DNA of 64,000 nt, taken from positions 372,001-436,000 of the forward strand of contig CAWFGJ010000006.1 of assembly GCA_963815355.1 (NCBI GenBank), read 5' to 3'. The notes below the pieces were generated by a model. It worked only from the letters and a program-made list of their open reading frames with translations, made no database searches and was not told the origin of the DNA. The DNA comes from JAPUEK01 sp963815355. Its GTDB lineage: Bacteria > Pseudomonadota > Alphaproteobacteria > Rhodobacterales > Rhodobacteraceae. This document shows, one piece after another, positions 26,653 to 36,109 of this stretch; within the stretch, counting starts at the first letter, position 1, and each line of letters starts with the position of its first letter. The translations under genes were made by a program, and so were the position numbers.

Positions 26653-26679
26653 AAAAACCCCCGGCCTAACGGACGGGGG
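26653..26679 (-). terminator. rpsU terminator
   Basis: CCCCCG (26658-26663) and CGGGGG (26674-26679), ten-base loop, followed on the minus strand by five T (plus 26653-26657). It is 84 bases past the rpsU stop. Confidence 0.7.
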
Positions 26680-26762
26680 CTCATCGAGTTGGGCGCCAAT
26701 CTTGCGATTACTACCCCAGTGTCGCTAACGTCTTTCAGTCCAACGGCAAAGCCGCGGAAATC

Positions 26763-26969
26763 CTAGAGACCGCCTTCGCGCTGTGCCTTCTTGCGCGCGA
26801 GCTTGCGCGCACGGCGAACGGCTTCGGCTTGCTCACGGGCTTTCTTGACGGAGGGTTTCTCGAAATGTTGCTTGAGCTTCATTTCGCGGAACACGCCTTC
26901 GCGCTGGAGCTTTTTCTTGAGGGCCCGAAGGGCTTGCTCGACGTTATTGTCGCGGACGCTGACCTGCAT
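26763..26969 (-). CDS. rpsU: 30S ribosomal protein S21
   Basis: 68 residues, full length. MQVSVRDNNVEQALRALKKK and a basic helical tail rich in Arg and Lys (RRARKLARKKAQREGGL) identify S21. It binds the 30S platform and aids initiation. Single gene, divergent from the COQ9 gene. Confidence 0.97.
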   Translation of the reverse strand: MQVSVRDNNVEQALRALKKKLQREGVFREMKLKQHFEKPSVKKAREQAEAVRRARKLARKKAQREGGL

Positions 26970-27074
26970 GTGGTTGTCACCACCTTCCTAAGTTAGAGTT
27001 GCACTGAATGTGCAGGCTCGGCGCGCATAGCAAAGGTGCAGGGCTTTGTCCACAACGGCGGAGGGATAAGCGTG

Positions 27075-27758
27075 ATGGAACAGGAAAACAGCATGGAAGC
27101 GGCGGCAGATCGCCTTCTGGACGTTGCTTTGCCGCATGTGGCCTTTGATGGCTGGTCCGAAAGCACCCTGAAAGCGGCCATCGCTGATTCGGGCATTGCC
27201 GAGGGTTTGGCCCGCGCCCTGTTCCCGCGGGGGGGGATTGATCTGGCCGTCGCCTATCACCGGCGCGGCGATCTGGCCATGCGCACCGCTCTTGCGGCGG
27301 AAGATCTGGGCGCGCTGCGCTTTCGCGACCGGATCGCGCGCGCGGTCCATCTGCGCCTGACCCAGTCAGAGCGCGAACTGGTGCGGCGCGGCTCAACGCT
27401 TTTCGCACTGCCGCAACATGCGGTCGAAGGGGCTGGGCTGATCTGGGGCACCGCTGACGCGATCTGGTCTGCGCTGGGGGATACGTCACGCGATCTCAAT
27501 TGGTATAGCAAACGCGCCAGCCTGTCGGCCGTTTACGGTTCAGTCGTGCTTTTCTGGTTGGGTGACACCGGGGACGGCACCGAGACTCTGGCCTTTCTGG
27601 ACCGGCGGATTGAAAATGTGATGGCCTTCGAAAAGGCCAAAGCCAGTTTTCGTGAAAATCCGCTGGGCAAGGCGCTGGCCGGCCCGCTTGAGCGCGTGTT
27701 CTCTGCGGTGCGCGCGCCAGCAACGGTTGAAGATCTGCCCGGCCAGCCGGGAAAGTAA
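27075..27758 (+). CDS. COQ9 family protein
   Basis: 227 residues, with a TetR-like helical fold expected for the family. Conserved COQ9 text is FDGWSESTLKAAIADSG, DLAVAYHRRGD and DLNWYSKRASLSAVYGS. In mitochondria COQ9 binds lipid and presents ubiquinone intermediates to COQ7. ATG 27075 follows a strong GGAGGG; a start 13 codons earlier is possible but unsupported. Ten bases before a quinone oxidoreductase. Confidence 0.9.
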   Translation: MEQENSMEAAADRLLDVALPHVAFDGWSESTLKAAIADSGIAEGLARALFPRGGIDLAVAYHRRGDLAMRTALAAEDLGALRFRDRIARAVHLRLTQSERELVRRGSTLFALPQHAVEGAGLIWGTADAIWSALGDTSRDLNWYSKRASLSAVYGSVVLFWLGDTGDGTETLAFLDRRIENVMAFEKAKASFRENPLGKALAGPLERVFSAVRAPATVEDLPGQPGK

Positions 27759-27767
27759 GGGGATACC

Positions 27768-28769
27768 ATGACACTCTCATCTTCCATGCTCGCGATGGAA
27801 ATTTCGGCACCGGGCGCGCCTGATGTGCTGAAACCAGTCTCAATGCCCGTCCCGGTGCCGGGCCACGGCCAGATCATCCTGCGGCTGGCCTATGCAGGGG
27901 TGAACCGCCCGGATGCGCTGCAACGGGCCGGGGCCTACGCGCCGCCGCCCTCTGCCTCACCACTGCCGGGGCTCGAAGGGGCGGGCACCGTCGTCGCCAC
28001 CGGGCCGGGCGTGACCCGCTGGCAGATCGGCGACAAGGTCTGCGCGCTGCTGCCGGGTGGCGGCTATGCCGAATACGCTGCCTGCGCAGAATCGCACGCC
28101 CTGCCCGTTCCTGACGGCCTTTCCCTGCGCGAGGCCGCCTGCCTGCCGGAAACCTGCTTTACTGTCTGGTCCAACATGGTGATGCGCGGCGGGCTCAAAG
28201 CCGGTGAGCGGTTTTTGGTCCACGGTGGCTCATCGGGCATTGGCGTCACTGCGGTCCAGATCGCCCGCGCCTTGGGCGCCCGGGTCTTTGCCACCGCGGG
28301 CACCGATGACAAATGCCGCGCGGTCGAGGCGCTGGGGGCAGAGCGCTGCTTCAACTACCGCACCACCGATTTCGTCGAAGAGATGAAGGCCGTCGGCGGC
28401 GCGAACCTGATTCTCGACATGGTCGGCGGCCCCTACCTGCCGCGCAACGTAAAGACTTTGGCCGATGATGGCCGGCTGGTGCAAATCGCCTTCCTTCAGG
28501 GCCCAAAGATTGAACTCAATTTCGCGGAACTGATGATGCGCCGCCTGACCATCACCGGCTCCACCCTGCGCCCGCAAAGCGATCAGGCCAAGGCCCGGAT
28601 CGCGGCAGAACTGGAACGCCACGTTTGGCCGATGATCGTGCGCGGCGCGCTGCGCGTGGTGATCGACAGCGAATTTCCCCTCGATCAGGCCGCCGCCGCC
28701 CATTGGCGTCTGGAAAGCTCGGGCCATATCGGCAAAATCGTAATGCAGGTCGAAAATCTGGGGGTGTAA
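27768..28769 (+). CDS. NAD(P)H quinone oxidoreductase, zinc-type MDR (PIG3-like)
   Basis: 333 residues of the medium-chain dehydrogenase fold without a catalytic zinc site. GroES-like N-domain with YAGVNRPDALQRAGAY and PGLEGAGTVVATG; Rossmann motif HGGSSGIGVTAVQIARALGA near 148-167. PIG3/QOR relatives reduce quinones with NADPH. Immediately after the COQ9 gene and probably cotranscribed. Confidence 0.88.
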   Translation: MTLSSSMLAMEISAPGAPDVLKPVSMPVPVPGHGQIILRLAYAGVNRPDALQRAGAYAPPPSASPLPGLEGAGTVVATGPGVTRWQIGDKVCALLPGGGYAEYAACAESHALPVPDGLSLREAACLPETCFTVWSNMVMRGGLKAGERFLVHGGSSGIGVTAVQIARALGARVFATAGTDDKCRAVEALGAERCFNYRTTDFVEEMKAVGGANLILDMVGGPYLPRNVKTLADDGRLVQIAFLQGPKIELNFAELMMRRLTITGSTLRPQSDQAKARIAAELERHVWPMIVRGALRVVIDSEFPLDQAAAAHWRLESSGHIGKIVMQVENLGV

Positions 28770-28793
28770 CCGCCCCCCCCATTTTCTGTCTCT

Positions 28794-28818
28794 AAATATC
28801 CCCGCCGGAGGCTCCGCC
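28794..28818 (+). repeat. Intergenic repeat, copy 1
   Basis: Begins AAATATCCCCGCCGGAGGC and continues CTCCGCC. The same core occurs at 33058 and, inverted, at 36110-36134. The GGAGGC-to-GCCTCC symmetry can fold into a hairpin. It lies between the quinone reductase and a zinc-finger gene. Confidence 0.8.
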
Positions 28819-28935
28819 CGAAGCCAAGGGTGCCACGGCCCAAATCCGGCGCAAACCGCCCGCCCCGCAGCAGCCCTTGCCCCGCTGGGTGCAATCGTTA
28901 GAATAGCAATGCAATCGCCAGCCACAGGACCAACC

Positions 28936-29121
28936 ATGAGCATCGCAGCGCCCGAGACCCAGACCGTCACCACATGGAAAGTGGCCTGCGACGGGGGCGA
29001 AGGGGCCTTGGGCCACCCGCGTGTCTGGCTGACCATCCCGCAGGACAGCGGCTTTGTCGAATGCGGCTATTGCGACAAGCGCTACGTCATCGACCGCGAC
29101 CACGCACACGACGACCACTGA
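28936..29121 (+). CDS. Zinc-finger domain small protein (NDUFS6-like)
   Basis: 61 residues. Text GHPRVWLTIPQDSGFVECGY then C-x-x-C with CGYCDKRYVID. The Cys pair plus upstream His form the zf-CHCC zinc site found in the NDUFS6 accessory subunit of complex I. ATG 28936 is the conserved start. Its stop is three bases before the next gene's TTG. The His- and Asp-rich tail (DRDHAHDDH) may hold metal. Confidence 0.9.
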   Translation: MSIAAPETQTVTTWKVACDGGEGALGHPRVWLTIPQDSGFVECGYCDKRYVIDRDHAHDDH

Positions 29122-29124
29122 ACC

Positions 29125-29799
29125 TTGCCGCGCCGGTTGATCCGGGCGCTCACGGCTCTGGTGGCGCTGCCGCTGGTCTTTTTCTGCCTCGGCTTGCTGG
29201 GCGCTTTGGTGCCCGGCGCGCATGGCACGTTTCCCCCCGAAGGCCAGCACCGCGTTGGGCTGGCGCGGGGGCCGATCCATTTTGACCTCCTGCTGCCCCT
29301 GACACCCGACAGCCGCCGGCGTTTTGGCTTTGCTGCCGATCAGGGCGTTGCGATCTTTCATCCCGAAGCCCAATGGTTGATCGTGGGTTGGGGGGCCGAG
29401 GATTTCTACACCAGCACAGCAAACCTTGCCGATATGTCCCCCGCACCGGTCCTGCGCGCCCTCACCGGGGATTCGGCGGTCCTACGGCTGGATGTGGCCG
29501 GACCGCTGGGAGAAAACCCTTGGCTGCACTGGGTTTTCCTGTCGGATGCGCAACTCGAAGCCCTCTTCACCGCGATTGAAACCGCGCTGCTGCGCGACAC
29601 GACAGGTCAGCCTGTGCCCCTGCCCGTCCCCGGCCTGACCGGACGCGACGCCTTTTACCGGGCCAAGGGGCGGTTCAACATCGCGCATACCTGCAACCAA
29701 TGGATCGGCGAAACCCTGCGCGCCGCAGGTCTGCCTTTTGGCATCTGGACGCCCACACCGCAGGCCGTCAGCTTGTCGCTATGGTGGAACGGGCTTTAG
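29125..29799 (+). CDS. TIGR02117/DUF2459 family protein
   Basis: 224 residues. One N-terminal membrane segment (LVALPLVFFCLGLLGALVPG), then a domain likely facing the periplasm. VGWGAEDFYTST and HTCNQWIGETLRAAGLPF are the conserved family stretches; the Cys and His there suggest a papain-like hydrolase fold, though no function is established. TTG 29125 follows the zinc-finger stop closely. Confidence 0.8.
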   Translation: MPRRLIRALTALVALPLVFFCLGLLGALVPGAHGTFPPEGQHRVGLARGPIHFDLLLPLTPDSRRRFGFAADQGVAIFHPEAQWLIVGWGAEDFYTSTANLADMSPAPVLRALTGDSAVLRLDVAGPLGENPWLHWVFLSDAQLEALFTAIETALLRDTTGQPVPLPVPGLTGRDAFYRAKGRFNIAHTCNQWIGETLRAAGLPFGIWTPTPQAVSLSLWWNGL

Positions 29800-30005
29800 C
29801 GGGGCCGGCGCACCAGCGCCCAAACCGCCCCGACAACACAGCCCACCACCGCGCCCAACGGCATCAGCGTAAAGACCACCCCCATCGCATAGGCCCCCTC
29901 CCGTTGTGAAATCCCAAACACCGGGATCGCGACCATCGCCAACCCCAACGCCACGAACGGACCGGCGATCAACCCAGCCAACGCCCAAAGGACCACCCGC
30001 TTCAT
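29796..30005 (-). CDS. Small membrane protein, unknown
   Basis: 69 residues with two hydrophobic segments (about 5-27 and 39-64), starts MKRVVLWALAGLIAGPFVAL and ends RRPR. It converges on DUF2459 with a four-base overlap. No family recognised. The 222 bases from 30006 to polA contain no gene I can support. Confidence 0.55.
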   Translation of the reverse strand: MKRVVLWALAGLIAGPFVALGLAMVAIPVFGISQREGAYAMGVVFTLMPLGAVVGCVVGAVWALVRRPR

Positions 30006-30227
30006 GCCAACCGCTCCCGCCCTAACCTAGCGTCATCCTAACAGAACCCGCGCAAATCCACACCACCGGCGTCCGTCAGGCCGCGCGCCGCTCGGCCCGG
30101 CTCTGGCCCCCCGCGCGCCTTCGTGCGACACTCCCCCCAAGCCGCCCGTCACAGCCCCGGCAGGGCAAACGGTGCGGCCAAGCAAGACCACAACGACACG
30201 GCATCAGCGGCAAAGGCGGAGAAGATC

Positions 30228-33038
30228 ATGGCATTCGGCAAGGGGCATCACCTTCACCTCATCGACGGCTCTGCCTTCATCTTCCGCGCCTACCACGCCC
30301 TCCCCCCCCTGACCCGCAAATCGGATGGCATGCCGGTGGGGGCGGTGGCCGGATTCTGCAACCTGCTGTGGGGTGAGCTGACCACCACCCGAAACCAAGC
30401 CGCCCCGACCCACCTTGCCGTGATCTTCGATGCGGGCTCCAAAACCTTCCGCAACGACATCTACCCCGCCTACAAGGCCAACCGCCCCGACCTGCCCGAA
30501 GACCTGCGCCCGCAATTCGCCTTCACCCGTGAGGCAACCCGCGCCTTCAACGTCCCCTGCATCGAGGTCGAAGGCTATGAGGCCGACGACATCATCGCCA
30601 CCCTCGCCCGCCGCGCCCGCGAAGCAGGCGGCACCGCCACGATCATCTCTTCCGACAAGGACCTGATGCAACTGATCGGCGACGGCGTCGACATGCACGA
30701 CCCGATGAAGAACAAGCGCCTCGGTCTGGAGGAGGTGATGGAAAAATTCGGCGTCGCCCCCAACCGCGTCGTCGATGTGCAGGCATTGGCGGGCGATTCG
30801 GTCGACAACGTGCCGGGCGCGCCGGGCATCGGGCTCAAGACCGCGGCCCTGCTCATTCAGGAATACGGCGATCTGGAAACCCTGCTTGCCCGCGCGGGCG
30901 AGATAAAACAGCCCAAGCGCCGCGAATCCCTGCTTGAAAACGCCGAACTGATCCGCACCTCCAAACGCCTCGTGCAACTGGATGCCGACATGCCGCTGGA
31001 CCTGCCGCTGGACGGGCTGGAACTGAAAGCCCCCGACCCCACGGCGATCATGGGCTTTCTGTCCACGATGGAGTTCCGCACCCTTGCCCAAAGGGTGGCG
31101 CAAAAGCTCAAGGTCGAAGCCCCCGCACTGGCCGAGGACAAGGGCTATCACGTCGAAGGCGCCCATGACGACGCAACCCCCGCCCCCGACCGTCTGCCCT
31201 TTGATCCCGCCAGCTACGAATGTATCCGCGATGCCGCAGCACTGGATCGCTGGATCACCCTGATCCGCGAGCGCGGCTACGTCGCCGTCGATACCGAAAC
31301 CACCTCGCTGGACGAAATGCGCGCCGAACTGGTGGGGATATCGCTCTGCGTCCTGCCCGGTCAGGCCGCCTATCTGCCGCTCGGCCACAAGCAGGGCGGC
31401 GGCGATCTTTTCGGCAGCAGCGCCCTTTCCGAAGGCCAGATGCCGATGGATGCGGCCCTCGCAGCCCTGAAACCGGTGCTGGAGGATGACTCCATCCTCA
31501 AGATCGGCCAGAACATGAAATATGATTGGAAGATCTTCGCCCGCCACGGCATCCGCGTCGCCCCCTTCGACGACACCATGCTGATGAGCTACGCCATGCA
31601 AGCGGGCCTCAACACCCACGGCATGGACGCCTTGTCCGAAAAATACCTCGGCCACAGCCCGATCCCGATCAAATCCCTGCTGGGCTCCGGCAAATCCCAG
31701 ATCACCTTCGACCGTGTCCCCGTGGATGAGGCGGTGAAATACGCCGCCGAAGACGCCGACGTCACCCTGCGCCTGTGGGAACTGTTCAAACCGCAACTGC
31801 ACCGCGCCCGCGTCACAACGGTCTATGAGACGCTGGAACGCCCGCTGGTCACCGTGCTGGCCGAGATGGAAATGACCGGCATTCAGGTGGACCGCGACAC
31901 GCTCTCACGCATGTCCAACGCCTTTGCACAAAAGATGGCCGGGTTGGAATCCGAGATTCAGGACCTCGCCGGCCAACCCTTCAACGTCGGCTCCCCCAAA
32001 CAACTGGGCGAGATCCTGTTCGACAAGATGGGCCTGCCGGGCGGCGAAAAGGGCAAGACCGGGGCCTATGCCACCGGCGCCGACGTTCTGGAAGACCTCG
32101 CCACCGAACACGAGCTGCCCGGCAAGGTGCTGGACTGGCGGCAATTGTCCAAACTGAAATCCACCTACACCGACGCGCTGCAAGACCACATCAACCCCGA
32201 AACCGGCCGCGTGCACACCTCCTATTCCATCGCGGGCGCCAGCACCGGGCGTCTGGCCTCGACCGATCCCAACCTGCAAAACATCCCCATCCGGACCGAA
32301 GAGGGCCGCCGCATCCGCGAGGCCTTCGTGGCCCCCGAAGGCAAGGTGCTGGTCAGCCTCGACTACTCGCAGATCGAACTGCGAATCCTCGCCCATGTCG
32401 CCGATATCCCCGCCCTGCAACAATCCTTCCGCGACGGCCACGACATCCACGCCATGACCGCGTCAGAGATGTTCAACGTGCCGCTGGACCAGATGACCTC
32501 CGACATCCGCCGCCGCGCCAAGGCGATCAACTTCGGCGTCATCTACGGCATTTCCGGCTTCGGCCTCGCCCGCAACCTGCGCATCCCGCGGGCCGAGGCA
32601 CAGGGCTTCATCGACCGCTATTTCGAACGCTTCCCCGGCATCAAGGAATACATGACCGACACGGTCAAATTCGCCCAGACCCACGGCTATGTGCAAACCC
32701 TGTTCGGTCGCAAGATCCACACGCCGGAAATCAACGCCAAGGGCCCCGGTGCCGGCTTTGCCAAACGCGCGGCCATCAACGCCCCGATCCAAGGCACCGC
32801 CGCCGACGTGATCCGCCGCGCCATGATCCGCATGCCCGCCGCCATCGCCGATCTGCCCGCCCGCATGCTGCTGCAAGTCCATGACGAACTGCTGTTCGAG
32901 GTTGAGGAAAGCGCCGCCGACGCCCTCATCACCGCCGCAAAAGCGGTCATGGAAGGCGCCAACCTCCCCGCTGTGGCCCTCGCTGTCCCCCTCACAGTTG
33001 AGGCAGGCAGAGGCAAGAACTGGGCCGAAGCGCACTAA
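30228..33038 (+). CDS. polA: DNA polymerase I
   Basis: 936 residues, with all three domains. The 5' nuclease (about 1-290) has LIDGSAFIFRAYHALPPL and YEADDIIATLAR. A 3'-5' exonuclease (about 345-530) retains AVDTETTSLDEM with its metal acidic pair, so proofreading seems intact. The polymerase domain has SLDYSQIELRILAH, RRRAKAINFGVIYGISGFGL and VHDELLFEVEE. It fills gaps in repair and removes Okazaki primers. ATG 30228 gives MAFGKGHHLHLIDG; the frame is open 35 codons upstream without conserved residues. Confidence 0.96.
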   Translation: MAFGKGHHLHLIDGSAFIFRAYHALPPLTRKSDGMPVGAVAGFCNLLWGELTTTRNQAAPTHLAVIFDAGSKTFRNDIYPAYKANRPDLPEDLRPQFAFTREATRAFNVPCIEVEGYEADDIIATLARRAREAGGTATIISSDKDLMQLIGDGVDMHDPMKNKRLGLEEVMEKFGVAPNRVVDVQALAGDSVDNVPGAPGIGLKTAALLIQEYGDLETLLARAGEIKQPKRRESLLENAELIRTSKRLVQLDADMPLDLPLDGLELKAPDPTAIMGFLSTMEFRTLAQRVAQKLKVEAPALAEDKGYHVEGAHDDATPAPDRLPFDPASYECIRDAAALDRWITLIRERGYVAVDTETTSLDEMRAELVGISLCVLPGQAAYLPLGHKQGGGDLFGSSALSEGQMPMDAALAALKPVLEDDSILKIGQNMKYDWKIFARHGIRVAPFDDTMLMSYAMQAGLNTHGMDALSEKYLGHSPIPIKSLLGSGKSQITFDRVPVDEAVKYAAEDADVTLRLWELFKPQLHRARVTTVYETLERPLVTVLAEMEMTGIQVDRDTLSRMSNAFAQKMAGLESEIQDLAGQPFNVGSPKQLGEILFDKMGLPGGEKGKTGAYATGADVLEDLATEHELPGKVLDWRQLSKLKSTYTDALQDHINPETGRVHTSYSIAGASTGRLASTDPNLQNIPIRTEEGRRIREAFVAPEGKVLVSLDYSQIELRILAHVADIPALQQSFRDGHDIHAMTASEMFNVPLDQMTSDIRRRAKAINFGVIYGISGFGLARNLRIPRAEAQGFIDRYFERFPGIKEYMTDTVKFAQTHGYVQTLFGRKIHTPEINAKGPGAGFAKRAAINAPIQGTAADVIRRAMIRMPAAIADLPARMLLQVHDELLFEVEESAADALITAAKAVMEGANLPAVALAVPLTVEAGRGKNWAEAH

Positions 33039-33057
33039 CCCCGCCCTTTTCTGTCGT

Positions 33058-33090
33058 AAAATATCCCCGCCGGAGGCACCCGAGCCTCCG
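33058..33090 (+). repeat. Intergenic repeat, copy 2
   Basis: AAATATCCCCGCCGGAGGC from 33058, then ACCCGAGCCTCCG, giving a hairpin of CGGAGGC with GCCTCCG. It is directly after polA, where it may end transcription. Confidence 0.75.
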
Positions 33091-33166
33091 CGCGCAGCGC
33101 GGCGGCGAGACAAAAGCCGTGCGGCGCAGCCGCGCTACTGGGTTCCGGCCAAAGGCATGCGCCGCA

Positions 33167-33544
33167 TCAACCGTGCGCTGGCTCCACCAAACGGCCAAGC
33201 ACGCGCCCACCCAGAATATGCAGGTGATAATGCGGCACTTCCTGCATCCCGTGGGCCCCGGCATTGGTGATGGCGCGATATCCCTGCCCCGGTGCGACGC
33301 CCACCAAGGCGCACACCTGTGCGGCCGTCCGGTGGAAATCAACGATCTCTTCCGCAGTCGCCTCAGCGGCGAAATGGTCGAACGTCACATAGGCCCCTTT
33401 CGGGATCACCAGAACATGCACCGGCGCCTGCGGGTGGATGTCGTGAAACGCCAGCGTGTGTGCCGTCTCTAACACTGTCTTGTTGGGGATTTCGCCGCGC
33501 AACACACGGGCAAAGATGTTCTGCGGGTCATAGTCATAGGCCAT
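33167..33544 (-). CDS. HIT family nucleotide hydrolase
   Basis: 125 residues. The His triad is HYHLHILGG near 105-113. Family features IFARVLRGEIP and AFHDIHPQAPVHVLVIPK are also present. Likely hydrolyses adenosine phosphoramidates or related nucleotides (Hint branch). ATG 33544 is chosen, five bases after the glycosyltransferase stop; the longer open frame overlaps that gene. Confidence 0.93.
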   Translation of the reverse strand: MAYDYDPQNIFARVLRGEIPNKTVLETAHTLAFHDIHPQAPVHVLVIPKGAYVTFDHFAAEATAEEIVDFHRTAAQVCALVGVAPGQGYRAITNAGAHGMQEVPHYHLHILGGRVLGRLVEPAHG

Positions 33545-33548
33545 TGGT

Positions 33549-35126
33549 TCAATCCACATAGAGGTATTCGGTCGAGGCGATCTCGCGCGCCTTGTCCATC
33601 GGAATATCAAGGAATTCCGCCAGTGCCACCGTGTTTTCATCCGCCCGCGCGCTTTGGCGGATTCGGTAGAACCCGGCAAAGCCCGCATCGCGGATCCGGT
33701 CGCTTTCAAAGCGCACGTCATAGCGGATCGTCGGCAGCAAACGGTCGATCGTGTCTTGCGGGGTCTGCTCGCCCGCAAGCCCGACGCGCATGGCATGGCC
33801 GATCAGATACTCATCGGTGAAATCGCAATCGATCTCCAGCAAGCGCACCTTGGCCTTATCGTTGTAAAAGTCCTGCATCAGATCGACGTTCGCGGGGTCA
33901 ATGCAAAAAACCAGCCGATCCGTTTGCCAATAGTCAAACAGCATCCGCACCAAAGCCCGCCGGTGCCGCGTGCGTTTCTCCAGGGTGGATTGAATCCCCC
34001 CCAGATCAGGCAACGGCGTAGAGGCCTCGTTGAACAGATAATCCAGCGCGGGCAGGTTCGTCACCTGACGCACCCGCTCTACCAGACGCTTGGCCACATG
34101 CCACTTCTTGCAGGTAACCATCATCAAAGTCCGCTCGCGCCCCAGACTGCTTTCCGTCTCCCAGAAGCGGGGAGCAAAGCGGCGACCGATCCGGCCCCGG
34201 CCCGTCAGAAACTTGAACAGGCTCCGCCCTTCATTGGAAATCCCGAACCGCACCCCTTGGGCGGCATAGAGTTTACCCAGCCGCTCTTTCAGCTCCTTGG
34301 CGTCGCCGCTGATCTTGCGGGCGAACAGGTAATCCTGCGACAAAAGCAGATCATAATTGTCGTTATAGAATGTAACCGGCATCCCATAGTCGGTGAACAT
34401 CAAGAACGTCAGCGTGCGCGGGCGAATTTCGTGCTCGGGCACCAGATGCCGGACCAGCGTTTGGAAAAACGTCTCATCCGGGATCCAGGTTGTGCGGAAG
34501 AACCGCATCACGTCCCGTCGTTTTTTCACAAAATCCAGCACCCATTCAATGGTGCGGCGGCGCAGACACCACCATTGGCTGCCGATCTGCATGGCAATGT
34601 CGGCAGGCACTTTACGCGCCAAACCCAACTTTTGCTGCCATTTCATCGAGGCATAGAACAAGGCCTTGCTGTTGCGCTCATTGAACCAGTGGCGATAGAT
34701 CAGCCGCTCTTCCTTGATGCCGGTCTTGATCCAGTCCGAATTGAAATAGTCGAAACTCTCGATGTAATCGACTTCGTCGCGGTCCAGAAAATCATGCGCG
34801 AATTCCGCCGATTTGATCGGCATGCAATCGCCCGACAGCATGTAAAAGTGGGTTGCCCGCGGAAAAGTCTCAACAGCGGCTTCGACCGCCAGCAAGGTGG
34901 CTTCGACCAGGCTCCACTCGCCCCAGCCGCATTTCTGGCGCCGCTTGGCAAAGGTGACCGACGCATTGGCCGACAATTCGCTGCGGATCTTGTCGAAATC
35001 CGACGGCTTCGCGCGCCCGTCGAAATGGATCGACACATAATCCCCGGCCGCCGTCAGGCGCTGAGCCTGGGCGATAATCCCTTCGGGATCCTTGTGGCAG
35101 AGAAGGATGTAGGCGATTCTGGCCAT
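33549..35126 (-). CDS. GT14-type (core-2/I-branching) glycosyltransferase with extra C-terminal domain
   Basis: 525 residues. N-terminal ~300 residues match the Branch/GT14 fold: RIAYILLCHKDPEGI, KCGWGEWSLVEATLL and HFYMLSGDCMPIKS, followed by WIPDETFFQTLV. The last ~200 residues (LMMVTCKKWHVAKRLV and LVFCIDPANVDLMQDFY) are not a GT14 part; this two-part type is seen in Rhodobacterales with a domain of unknown function. GT14 enzymes add GlcNAc or xylose branches. ATG 35126 gives MARIAYILL. Divergent from a sulfotransferase, so a sulfated surface glycan is plausible. Confidence 0.8.
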   Translation of the reverse strand: MARIAYILLCHKDPEGIIAQAQRLTAAGDYVSIHFDGRAKPSDFDKIRSELSANASVTFAKRRQKCGWGEWSLVEATLLAVEAAVETFPRATHFYMLSGDCMPIKSAEFAHDFLDRDEVDYIESFDYFNSDWIKTGIKEERLIYRHWFNERNSKALFYASMKWQQKLGLARKVPADIAMQIGSQWWCLRRRTIEWVLDFVKKRRDVMRFFRTTWIPDETFFQTLVRHLVPEHEIRPRTLTFLMFTDYGMPVTFYNDNYDLLLSQDYLFARKISGDAKELKERLGKLYAAQGVRFGISNEGRSLFKFLTGRGRIGRRFAPRFWETESSLGRERTLMMVTCKKWHVAKRLVERVRQVTNLPALDYLFNEASTPLPDLGGIQSTLEKRTRHRRALVRMLFDYWQTDRLVFCIDPANVDLMQDFYNDKAKVRLLEIDCDFTDEYLIGHAMRVGLAGEQTPQDTIDRLLPTIRYDVRFESDRIRDAGFAGFYRIRQSARADENTVALAEFLDIPMDKAREIASTEYLYVD

Positions 35127-35268
35127 TTCAGAAACATTACACACGCTTAGAGGTCACTGTTGCCTTAATTAGCGCGAACAGACATTGAAAAGACAGAGTT
35201 TGTTTGCTTTTTTGTGGCGCAGTAGGTCTGCCCCCGAAATCACGGGTGCAGATGGAAGGAGAGGGTCG

Positions 35269-36087
35269 ATGGGTTTCCCCGGAACGTGGATGACGGAAAG
35301 CGAAAGTGTGGTCTACCGCGTGGTGCCCAAATGCGCCTGCTCGACCATCGGACAGATCATGTATTTTTCCGACCACGGCGCATTCTTTGACGGCGATATC
35401 CATGATGCCACCGCCGGCATGCACAAATGGGCGATGGAGGCGAGCCAGCCGCTGATCGAGACCAATGTCAAAACCCATAAATCCTTTGCGTTCACCTGTG
35501 TTCGCAATCCTTATACCCGCATCCTGTCTTCTTTCTTCGACAAGATCTGCGGCATTCAACGCAATGGCAAACGCTACCGGGGCAACCTTGTCCCGCTCTT
35601 GATCCAGAAATATGGGGTCGAGGTGGGCGGCGATGATGGCAAACAAGAGTTCGACCAGATCGCCAGCTTCCGCCGTTTCTTACTGTTCGCCCGCGACACC
35701 ATCCGTTTCCGCAAGCCGATGGAGCCTGACATCCACTGGTCGGCCATGGCCGGTCACGTGTCGACGTTCATTGTGAATGGCGGGCGCTATGACCAGATCT
35801 TCTTCACCGAAAAGTTCGATGAGGGCATGGCCAAGGTGCTCAAGAAGATCAAAACAAGACACAAGGTAGATCTTAAGAAGATCCCGAAATTCAACGAAAG
35901 TGAAGGCCACGGACCAAAACGGCTGCACCCGGTCGAGGATTATTTCGACGATCTGTCGATGCATCTGGTCTGGGAAATCTACAAACGCGATTTCCAGCTG
36001 TTCAAGTACGACTTTGAAAACCCCGGCAACAAGATGCCGAAGTCCGAGGTTGATCTGGACGAGGTCCACAAGAAGCTTGGGGACTGA
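35269..36087 (+). CDS. Sulfotransferase family protein (carbohydrate type)
   Basis: 272 residues. The 5' phosphosulfate loop is VVPKCACSTIGQ near 17-28 and the 3' phosphate motif is CVRNPYTRILSSFFDK near 80-95, both as in Golgi-type carbohydrate sulfotransferases that use PAPS. ATG 35269 has a strong AAGGAGAGGG site; an earlier TTG at 35185 is in frame but lacks one. Lys-rich C-terminus. Codon use looks like its neighbours. Divergent partner of the GT14 enzyme. Confidence 0.85.
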   Translation: MGFPGTWMTESESVVYRVVPKCACSTIGQIMYFSDHGAFFDGDIHDATAGMHKWAMEASQPLIETNVKTHKSFAFTCVRNPYTRILSSFFDKICGIQRNGKRYRGNLVPLLIQKYGVEVGGDDGKQEFDQIASFRRFLLFARDTIRFRKPMEPDIHWSAMAGHVSTFIVNGGRYDQIFFTEKFDEGMAKVLKKIKTRHKVDLKKIPKFNESEGHGPKRLHPVEDYFDDLSMHLVWEIYKRDFQLFKYDFENPGNKMPKSEVDLDEVHKKLGD

Positions 36088-36109
36088 CACCGCAGCGCTT
36101 GCGGCCCCC

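Noticed and set aside
30204..31802. 532-codon minus open frame opposite polA
   Set aside because: Its translation has no recognisable domain and it overlaps an intact DNA polymerase I.
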